Origin: Phoronis australis
Taxonomy: Eukaryota > Phoronida > Phoronidae
Direction of reading: 5' to 3'
DNA: 48,420 bases
NCBI GenBank assembly: GCA_002633005.1
Contig: NMRA01000111.1
Location: 2,541 to 50,960, forward strand
The notes under the pieces were generated by a model that saw only the letters and a list, made by a program, of their open reading frames with translations, ran no database searches and was not told the origin of the DNA. This document shows positions 11,363 through 22,100 of the stretch, piece by piece (the stretch's first letter is position 1; each line of letters begins with the position of its first letter). The translations under genes were made by a program, and so were the position numbers.

Positions 11363-12765
11363 CAGGTGGGTTTATTGTGCACGTACTTCTGTGTTGTCTG
11401 GCCTAGTTAGATGGCATTTGGATCATTACAGGTTTGCTTTTAATGAGTTTATTGCTGACATAAAATGGGTCTAGGCTGATTGCTGGACGGAAAGCAGTTG
11501 ATATATAGATATTCTGAGAATTTAATGAATCTGCTGTTGCAGTAAAACTTTTGTTCATGTAGCACGACTGTAGAAAAATGTACAAACTTGGCTAAATTTT
11601 TAATTCCATATCTCAGAATGGCTGATCTTTCAGAAAGTATGCTTTATGTAGTGTTCTCTAGTAATTGTTTATAAAACGCTCCACTTTTGCAAGTGGGGTT
11701 ATTGAAAATGAAACTTTTATTTGGATTTTCCTGAAAAATCTGAAGTTGTCAAAACAAAATAATAATAATAACAGTGTTTTTAAGATTTCATTTTGAACAT
11801 GTGAATCAAAATTTGGTCTTGTTGTCAACAACGTTGTTTTGCTATGAATGTACCTTTCTTTCATGCTAAATTTTACTTAAAACACGTGGTTACATGATCC
11901 AATTTATGCCAGATTGGCAACAAGTCAAAAATTTGTACAGGCTTTCTAATAATGTTCATAGGGTTTGATGGGCAAATAGTTCTATAAGTTATGAATGAAA
12001 TTGTTTTGCAGACTGCACTGTAACTGTACAGCCAAATATTTTGTTGGACTAATTGATTTTTTAATTTTTAATTTTTTACATTTTTATTTTCAGTCATAGG
12101 CAATGGTTTGGACACGGTTTCCTCCTTCAAGAAGAGTTGATGAATGAGATGCAATGAATAGTTTCAAATTGGCATAATAATACTGAAATTGAGTAGTTGT
12201 GCAAGCCTTCTGTTGTTAGCCATGGGTTTGTGTAATTACATTACATGGCTAGGGGTTGTTGACAGTAGAGCAATCTTTGTTATCTGGCATATGGGTGTTG
12301 CAGTTTGCCTGGTGTCGAACTGATTAAGTTTATAAACGGGGACGCAGTTCTATTGAAAAGTGAGCAAAGCCATATGATTTTCTTGGGGTAACGAAGTTTG
12401 AGCAATTGCTATGAGATTTGATGGAAATCAGTAATGGGGACTTTGTCAATGTTGAAGTCGGTATTAAAGAGAAACAATACTGTCTAATGTATTTGTTGCA
12501 AATATACAGCTAGTTTTAAAGACAAAGTTCAATGAAGCAGAACTCAAATTTCAACAAATGTGCTGGTACTGATCTCGATTCTTATTAGGTTTTATGAACA
12601 TTAAACTGTGCTCAGTGAAGACACTATTCATTGTGATGCAGTTTCACTAAGTAAGGTTTATGAGAAGTGAAAACTGGTAAATAAAGTGCTTTAGACTGAA
12701 CAGTGTAGTCACTGTGGAATGACATGGTTTCAAGTAATGCAATAAAATACACAACATGTTGTGCA
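11363..12765 (+). other. AKAP10 3' UTR region with possible UTR intron
   Basis: There are no coding exons. A donor-like CAG/GTGGGT directly follows the stop (11365), and a strong acceptor (TTTTTATTTTCAG) ends at 12093. Poly(A) signals AATAAA lie near 12680 and at 12741. This fits a 3' UTR spliced across 11365-12093 and ending near 12760, or else a continuous UTR. RNA evidence is needed to choose. Confidence 0.4.
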
Positions 12766-12889
12766 GGTATTGTTTCTTAGAGTCAAGTCAAGATGCCTTT
12801 TAATTGTGCAATGGTTGTCCTGGTAACTGTCAAACTGTTTCTCAGGAATGTGGATCGAGATGTTTTGTGATCTCCCTGTTTTTCCTGCC

Positions 12890-13790
12890 CCCACATATAC
12901 TCATGTGGTGGCACATTGCCGTCATCTCTGTCTGGGCGTTAGTTGCTGTATCTTTTAGATTCCTTGTAAGTTCTAAATTAGTGTATTCCTACGGAGCTGA
13001 TAACTGGTGATGCTGAGTTTCAGACGGATCCAAATATTGCTGTGCCCCCTAGTGGCCATTTTTTAGTATTTTCATGTGTTATTGGTGTCTGCCTCTCAAA
13101 TTGCTAAATCGCTCTATGAATGATTACGAAAATTGGAGTGAAGTATTGCCGACGTTAAATTTTGGTCTGATTTGCTGTCGAGTTTCCACGTCAAAATTTT
13201 AGTTTTCTTTGAATGTATGATGGTATTGAGGAGAGCGCGGCTGCAGTTGGTTTTCTGAGAGTTCTATTATATGGTATGGTAATGGTTACATTGGCTATAA
13301 TTATTTTTCTTGTGGCTGCTGCAGTAACTACCAAGTTCCTTGATGTATTTGAATACAGGGAGAGCACAGCTTGTGTTTATTTTTTTATGGCTACTGTGCT
13401 GCCTCTTTGTGGCAATTATGGCATTCTTTGCGTCAGCCTCAATATCAAGTTCTTTGTGAACTTCGGCGTGTGGGTTTCTATAGAGGAAATGACAGTTGAT
13501 GTTGATTTTTTAGCTGAGTTAGCTGCTGTGGCGCCCTCTAATGGGAAATTGTCATTGCGTGTGCCTCAATATTTTCCAAGTTCTTTGATGGTTCTTCATG
13601 AAATTTTATCTAATGAGGAGAGCACAACTGTTGTCCATTTTCAAATGGATCCGACTACTGTGCAAGTATTTAAAAAACAAACACGACCCCTTATATCTTC
13701 ACTGTTTGCAATGCACGTGATGGGCACATATCTATGCTTTGCATTACTCTTGTATTTCACTGTATTTTACTTTGAACCCTGAGCAGTGAA
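12890..13790 (+). repeat. Most complete copy (~0.9 kb) of the CCCCTAGTGGC family
   Basis: The head block is CACATATACTCATGTGGTGG then CCGTCATCTCTGTC. Cores follow at 13045 (GTGCCCCCTAGTGGCCATTT), 13412 and 13528, with the tail GATGGGCACATATCTATGCT near 13717. Repeated sub-blocks such as TTGAGGAGAGC (13227) and ATGAGGAGAGCAC (13612) show an internally repetitive build. The 189-codon open frame at 13213-13782 lies wholly inside the repeat. Its hydrophobic look comes from T-rich sequence, so I do not call a gene. Confidence 0.7.
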
Positions 13791-15958
13791 TGGTCAAATT
13801 GATCAAGATAACGATTCCATCCATCCAAGTTAGATTTCTCCATTCAAAAGATCGCTTACTTTCATTTCTTTCTGGGGTAAATTTGAGTGAATGAATGTGG
13901 TAAGGAACTCTTTGAAGCGAGTGTCCAAGAAACAGTTGATGTGGTAAGACTTGGTAAAATACCTTAACAAACTGCACGTTAGTCATGAATTGCTGAAAAT
14001 GTTTTGAGGTGAGAAGTGGAAGTGAACTGGAAGCTCAGTGGTGCCAAGCCAACAACTTGAAAGGGTGTAATATTAATGTTGATAGGTAATGCTGGAAATA
14101 CAACTTATTTGTGCTCTGCAACCATAAGGTCACAGTGAGGTTATACGTGTGGGTAGGTGCACAGGTGGGATACATTTAATAACCAAATTTGGTTTTACCT
14201 GTTAACAAATAAACTGATGATGTTTTAGAAATTGATATTTTGCCTTTTTGATTGGTAAAGGTGTTTTGTGAGAACTTTTGTATGTAGTTTAGCCCAAAGA
14301 AAATAACTTGATAATCGAGCCACTTCAGCAGGTCACATAACATTTACCATGGAGCAGACCGCTTACCACAAGAGTGGTGTGCACGAAGTCCTTGCTGCGT
14401 ATTGCAAACTCATATAAAAAGCAAAGAAACCTTACCACAGAAGTTGAGTAACAACCACTCACCAGCCCAATGACATGCGCTGTTGGATTTTTGTGTAAAA
14501 GCTTGGAGTTATTCATGGTACTTTTGCAGTACACGGCATTTTGTAGAGTGGTAAGGTTTCCGTTCTGTGGTAAGGATTCAATTAGGACACCTTAATATGT
14601 ATTTTTGCCACAAAAATGTTTGCCAAAAAGTAATTCACTAAAACCTGTGGTTCATTGAGAGAAGTGCAGGGATCTGCACGAGGGCATATCGGATTGTATT
14701 GAAACTTTATCAAGAAATATAGTTGGAAAAAATAAACTTGAAACTCCAGAATGCACTTAATTCTGAAGTTTTAATTTTGTTTACGTTGATAGACTTCAGT
14801 CTGCTTGTTTTGCTCACTGATCGAAGATACCGTCAAGTACTCAAGGTTGTTGATTTGAGATATTTATAGTATAATTTGTTATCATCTGTACAAATTGTTG
14901 ACTGATAAATAAATGCCACTGTGATTGACTTATTAACGAGCATTCTTTCATGTTTTGTAACACTCAAATCCAGTAAGTACATAAATCTAATGATAATTCT
15001 TGAATATTTTACTGAAAAATATGAACAACGACATTATGATACACTATACTTAACAATAATTTTCAGCAAATATAAATTAATCTTGGTATTGCATGCCAGT
15101 TGCAAATGTACATAATAATGCGTCACACACAGTTTCGGACGGATTTCTTATCTGAATTATAGATCGTACAAAAGTAGATAACAATACGTTTGTATCACCT
15201 TTTAGGTGAAATAAAACATCAGTTACTTGTTGGCACACAAAAGCTACCTAGTAAATAAAACGCTGAGCTTTAAATTTGCACCTGAGATTCACTTTCATAA
15301 CGATAACTGTGGCAGGCCAATTTTTTTCATCCATTTCCATTAAATCAATATGCTCGTCTATGCCTTGGGTGACACATGTATGATTTCAGCAGCACATATA
15401 AATAACCTATGAATGTAGGGAAAGTTAAAATGGCAGTAAACACTGATTGATCTAAACAGAAGTCGCACCAACCACCTCATTTGACCAAACGTCCTCACAA
15501 AAGACTCCATAATTCATGAGGCACTAAGAAACGTTTTTTGGATTAGCCAATCAATAACCAATGCCATACAACCTGTATCTTCTGACAGTCTACATTTTCT
15601 CAATAACGTACAACAGTACTATGAACAACACGCGTTCTTATTAAGCATATCTATGTGCATGCTTGGAACTCAAGCTTACATAAGCCAGTGACCCAATTGC
15701 GAGTTTCTCAAAAGAGCGGGGGAAGTGGGCCAAAGTCGCGGTGTGTGGACAACCTTGCGAACGGTATGTGGAACCGCACCTGTAAGAGGTCTTACAAACC
15801 TCTGGCAAACTGCAAATGTGCGAAACAGTCTAGCACCATGACAAAAACAAAGGCAGGACAAAAATGTATCCTGCAAAAGGTTTATCGGCTTTCACTTGAG
15901 TTAAGATGACAATAAAGTGTACCCAACGGTATCGTTATTGTAACGAGGAAGACAATCA
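13791..15958. other. Intergenic stretch between convergent AKAP10 and MKS1
   Basis: I see no exon, RNA gene or clear transposon. Short open frames occur on both strands without splice context. The part near 15959 should hold the MKS1 3' UTR, read on the minus strand. I could not choose a poly(A) site. Confidence 0.6.
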
Positions 15959-16161
15959 TCACTCCACCCTGTGGACAGCTGTTTTGACAGAATCATCAAG
16001 TTTGGACGTCTCCTTAATTGTCACCTTTACTGAAGACTTAATGCCTTTCTTGCTACTTGGAGTTTCTTTCTCCCTCACTTTCACATTCATCTTCTCTTCA
16101 AAGTCTGTTATGGCATTCTCTCTAGCAGCTCTCATCCTAGTCCTAGCTCGATGGAAGGCAT
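15959..16161 (-). CDS. MKS1: MKS1 terminal exon 19
   Basis: The acceptor is GATATTGCCAG, entered in phase 1. The exon encodes [15 protein letters not shown], matching the family's AFRRARRRMQEARE helix. A Lys/Ser/Thr-rich tail ([20 protein letters not shown]) follows, with a stop at 15959. The tail is about 45 residues longer than in vertebrates. Confidence 0.93.
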
Positions 16162-19100
16162 CTGGCAATATCAAAATGAATTGTAATTTCCATGGTAAGT
16201 GCTCATGAATTTGATATTACAAATAGCAAACAATTGAGATTATGAAAACTATGCACATGATAGGAGAGTTTAACTGCTGTTGCCTGTCTTAAGTTCTATT
16301 TTCTTTTTCTTTTATGAAAAATCAATAAATTCTTTTTTTAAAATTATTTATTGATAAGACCACAAACAGTTGCTGATCTATTCACATAGGATTCACCATA
16401 ATACATAAGCAAGTATAAGGGACATTCAATTTCTAAGTTCATTTATTGATGTGAAATAGAACCATGAGGTTCTAAATTTCGCAAAATTGACATTTTTCTG
16501 GTTCGTAGTTATTTTTAAGCCTTGATTGCATAAAATTAGAGGCCAGGGGCCTGTTCCAAGAAAACTGACCTAGCTAAGATGAATCTTAAATCTCAGCCAA
16601 TTATAACACAAAACTTAAATTTGTCTCAAAACCATTTCAAGAAACATATTTTAAAAGGATTTTAATTCCTAATTTAAACTTATCATCATTTTGTCACCTG
16701 CTAATGCTGGTGTCAATCTTGAAAGATGAAATCGGGAATTGGCTGCAAACTCCTATTCCCTAAGTCAGGGATTAGATGTTATGGTTCTAAGTGAGGGGTC
16801 TTTCCCCACAATTGTTGTGCAAACCACTAAAAAGGTAGGTCATGGTTGCCTGTTTAGCAGGCTTTGAAACCATTTTCCTCTAAACTTTTGAGGGTTGCAG
16901 AGGTTTACAGGGCATTATTTTCTTTCAGAGAATTGGATAGGAACATCATTTTTAATATCTGTTAATTGGCCAAAACTGGGTTTGGCATCCTTTCAAGTTT
17001 GACTTGATATTTTTACTTAAGCTTTGTCTTAATTTTGATCAATATCTTAACTGATGTGGAAGTTTCAAAGTTTGGAAGTTGAGCCAAATCTTAGACTTCA
17101 GTGAAGACAAACTTAAAGTCAATTTCTTGGAACGGGCCCCCGTTTTGTGCATAAACATTGTGTATATCAATAATATTTAATTTGCAAAACCAAAACAGTA
17201 TTTTAAAGTTATCTAACACTGTTATAATAATCAGAGAACCACTGAGCCCTTACAGAATTACAGAAACCTTTTGTGAAATGATTGAACAAGAAGAAATGGC
17301 GTCAATATTTCTGGAACCAATCCACAAAATGTACAAGCATCAAAATCTGAGATTCTAATTTTACAACATGTTATTATTTCAAATGAACTTTTATCATGGA
17401 AATGAACAATTAATAAGAAAAATAAATTGTGCAGGGTTTCAGGTAGCCTTGTGAAAGAGCTCACAGATATGTCAAGTTTAGGGTATACCTGAATGGCCTT
17501 GCATGACTTGACTTCATCTAATCTGGCTTAGGTACACCCCAAACCATTTTGGGTGTACTCAAAATTGTGTTTGTGTATTCAGCTCTCAGGCTCTGAGTAC
17601 ACCCCAAATCATTTTGGGTGTACTCATANTGTACAAGCATCAAAATCTGAGATTCTAATTTTACGTACATAAGAATTTGTACGTAGAATTCTATGTAATA
17701 TAACTTGGAAATATCTGAGATGGACGTTAGTACAAACATTCATCATGTTAAAATAAATATCTGTCCAAATTAAAGTTTTGTTACAAACGTCAGCCTTAGA
17801 GGCTCATTTACGCAGTGGGATTTTAGTGTTACATAAACTGTTTGGTAGAGGTCATGTATGCATCACAATGTCAAGGTGGCACATAACTCTGGACAGCACA
17901 TTGGTTACCAAGGTCCTCCAAATTGTTTTAGACTACTGCATACTTAAGTCATGATTTGCATGCCGACTTTTGCAAAGCATGTGGTATTGAATTTTTAAAC
18001 CATGTGTGACATGTTTATCCTTTAGTATGAATAAACAGGTGTAATTTTTGTCGTTAATGGCCTCTTATAATTTGTCTTGAGAAGGTCTCCTGTACACATG
18101 GCAGTGATCTCCAAAAGGAGAGGTTGATAAAAACATGCTGCAAACTGTGATTGGTATTTAGCTCTCTCACATGGTATCATCTAAAGAGGGTGTTTTGCTC
18201 TCTCAGGTATTGTGTCAATTTCTCATTTGAGTATTCCACTCTGTAATATCTCTGTGGTAACAGTGGTAAAGAAAAGAAGCGAGGTGGGCACAAGCAGTAC
18301 AGCTTGTGTGAATCAATAACGAAATAACAACACCTGGCAGGTAAAAGTGGTCGTCTGTGGTTGATTGTGCTGTTGGCCATACTAAACAACTAATGTATGC
18401 ATAAACCAAGTCAATGGGTCAAATTTCAACAGCGACATGCAAACTTACCCAAAACTCCTAATATAGAACTTTGTCGACTTGCACCACTGCAAAGAGAACA
18501 AGAGTAAGTGTGGCTAGTCAAATCACAAGAATTAAGATGTTCACTCTGAAACATCCTGCAGTGTGACTGTACTCAACGTGCAGCTAATGTAAGCAAGTGT
18601 AGGAAGCTTAATTAGCTATTGGACCATAAAGTGTATGGTAATAAGCATCAGGATCAACTTGGATTTTCCACATTAGCCAGGGGGCTGAACCTGGATTTGC
18701 AAGATAATTTTTTTCTTTGCCGTTTCATGTAGCCTAGGGTTAAGTAATTATGATTTAGGGGGGTGATCGTTTGCAACCCTTGAGCAAAATATGGGCGCCA
18801 TTAAGCAATTTTTGCTAATAATTTCCATATCAAGTACTGCAGGCATATTATTTTGATCTTTTCAACCATGTTTCCTTGGTTAACGAATTTAATAGTGAAA
18901 GTCTTTTGGTGGATACATTGTCAATTTGCATAATTTATGCAAATTATGGCTGCCAATATTCAAAATTCTTCTTGTGCTTATAGCTACCGTAATATTTGCA
19001 CCTATATTGTTATAGTCAATTTGCACATTGTCCCATGATAAATTTACATAATTAATGCAAATTAAGGCCGCCATTATTCAAAATTCTACTTGTGCTTATA

Positions 19101-22100
19101 GCTGTGGTACCAAGCACCACAGGTAAACTATCATAATATTTGAACCTATGTTCCTATGGTCAAATAGGTTAATGAAAACAGTGTGCAAGTTTCATGATAA
19201 AAATGCTGAAGGGTTGCAAACGGTCACCCAACAAATCATGATTACCTATGCCTAAGCTAAAGGAAACAGCAACGAAAAAACTTTATCTGGAAAATCCAGA
19301 TTAAGTAAAATACAGCATTTGGCTCCGCACTAATGTAATGAAGGCAACCAAGAGTTACATGGGGGTGGACGACTACCCAACCCAGTTCACCTATCCTCTG
19401 ATTTGGCCCTGGAAATACCACTCATCACATAAAGATGTAATTTGCGACTAAACAAATTAAAAAGACCAAAGCAAAGCATTGAAATGCACCCACGACTGCA
19501 CCACAAACAGTATACTTCTTGTTTATCAATATTATAAAAATGGCCACTAAGTGGCACAGACCTGTCCAAAAATGGGAGGGTGAGGTGGTGTCATGGTCCT
19601 CCTCATAGAAACCTATTTGACTAATATAAAAATCCATCAAGGAACATTGAAGATGCAGAGGCATAGAAGTTCTACTAGGAGATGCAGCAGTAGTTGAATT
19701 CGTCTGAGAGACGTCATCTTCTGTTGGCACGCTCATAAGAATACACAAAGATCCTGTAAGGGGTTACGGTCTAAAGATCGTTTAGTCCATGCAAATTTGA
19801 CATTGTTTTCCTTTTCTTCAGTGTATTTGGTAATATCTTTGATTAAAAATGGTGACTGATCTATGATTTGTTTTGCAAGGTGTTTGTATGCCTTTTCCTT
19901 AAGCACTCAATATTCTCTTTGTTGCCGCATCAACTGTTTACTGATGATTGACAGGTCAAAAGCACAGTAGCCCCAACCACGCTAATCCTTTGAGATAAAC
20001 AAGCCACATAACCGCTTCAGTCACATTGTTGTTTTCCCCCCCTTGGTAATCTGTGCAGAACCTCCAATGTGGTTTACAGTTATCGTTGACTTGAAGCAGA
20101 CATAAACAATTTAAATATAACAACAGCAAAAAATTGCTGATTGATGACAGAACGGCAGGTCTGAGTGATGCCCAACTTGCAGCATGACTAAACCCCAAAA
20201 TTGCAAGTTGATGCGCCTGTTATTCTTTTAAATTAAACCTAACCATTTGTCAAATATTCGTTGACAATTCCTACATCTACTTTTCAACTCCTAACATAAT
20301 TACCCAGTTTAAAAAACGTTCGACAAATTCCTTGGAGAAGTTCCTAATGTTATGTTTGCTTTTCTAACACCTGCGAACATGGCTGTTTCATTTATAATTT
20401 TGCACCATGAAATGTGACACCTGCATTTCTGTTGGATTGGGAGACATCAACTGTCGAATCTTCAGCTTTCATTGGCTAAGATATTATCTGTATTTGCCTC
20501 GTTTCCTGGTAGTTGTGTCCACGAATTTGCAAATAATTCACATGTTATGCAACCATGTATGACAAATGAAATGAAAACGATCGCCAGAGAGCCCGTCAGA
20601 AGGGCACTTATCTTTTGAGTTAATCATCAACCATTAAATAATTGCAGCCGCTTCTTTTTTCAAAATGCCGAATAGTAAAGTTGCTAAAAACAAAATTGAA
20701 GCCAAATATTTTTATTAATTTATTTAAATTGTATAATACGTAATTTAAATACATTGTGACAATTTACACCCATAGGATAGGTTCTAGTGCATTTTTTGAA
20801 AAACATTTACAAAGTCATTTTTTACATGTTCCAAAGGCTTTAAAGCTTTTTGATTATCGCTCGAAACATTATGGGAAACTCTCTTTGACTGAAAATAGGA
20901 ACTATACAAAACACAAAACTGATCTTTTGGCTCAAGAAGATAGAGCCGCGATCACAAAAATACCCCTAGGGGATGCCACAGTAATTGGATCTGCCTAAAA
21001 ATCAACACCCGTCTGATATTCTTTGGTGGAACACATCTTCCAATTTTCATAATCATCCTTGCGGCAGTTTGAAAGAGAAAAAGTAAGACTCATAACTAAT
21101 AAAAATGGCCACAAGGTGATGCAGTATACGTCAAATCTGCTTGAAAATGAGGTGTTACTGTATAACAGAAAGGGCCCATTCTGCCAAATTGCAAGCAAAC
21201 CCATCAAGGGATTCTGAAGATACAGAAGCCAACATAAAATACTAAAATTCCCATTAAGGGACACAGCCGTAGTCAGATCTGTCATCTGTCATCATCTCCA
21301 TAGGAACACATTTTGCTAACTTTCATGAAGATCCAACAAGGGTTTTAGAGAAGCAGTGGACTCTGGACAGAGATGATGGCAATATGTGACCACATATGTA
21401 TATGTGAGCGCATAGCAAGCGGACAGTTCCATATTCATTGACAACTGACATTTAGATTTTTATAGTTTTTGTACAGTACACAGTATTGTACATATGAAAT
21501 TACTCACAAAATTCAAACTTGATACAAAAAGCACATACCCCAACCTGTCCAGGAGTGCACCGATACTTTTCTCGTTTGACTTGTTCTCGATAAACTCCCT
21601 GAAAAAGCAAAATCAACTTTCAGAAACAAGGCAAGAGTTACTTGGCTAAAAAGGAACAGAGTGTACAGTCTCCATTCACAACTGACCGTATTTGGTGACA
21701 TGCCTCTGGACCATACAAAAAGTACCAACCACAGGGGAAATTATATACAACCGTAAGTAATAGGCTATGCAGGGCCCTAACAGCAGGGGTGGGGGTGTGG
21801 GGTGGGAGTGTGTGTGATTACCCTGTATAGAAATGTTCAAAAAGGCCAAGTTTAATGATAGGCAAGACTGAATTTATTGGGCTCTCTGGTTTTCAGTAAT
21901 TTTCACTCAAAAGTTATCAACAGGTCCCAGGCATAAGTTACCCACAAAGACCACCAGCTGCCTATGGTTTTAGCCAGTGGCACAGATTGGTAGAACAACT
22001 TACTGTAAATGAACTTGAAAAACACAAAACTGCCTTTGCATATGAAATTATTTGTTCCATTATTTAGATAAAATGTAAAAAGTAAATGTAAAATGCAAAT

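Noticed and set aside
13213-13782. 189-codon + strand ORF with hydrophobic stretches, looking like a membrane protein
   Set aside because: It lies wholly inside the CCCCTAGTGGC repeat family, contains repeated sub-blocks, and its hydrophobicity follows from T-rich sequence. No known domain is visible.
20756-20998. 80-codon + strand ORF
   Set aside because: It lies in an MKS1 intron on the opposite strand, and its 3' part overlaps a reversed copy of the CCCCTAGTGGC repeat. No homology is recognised.
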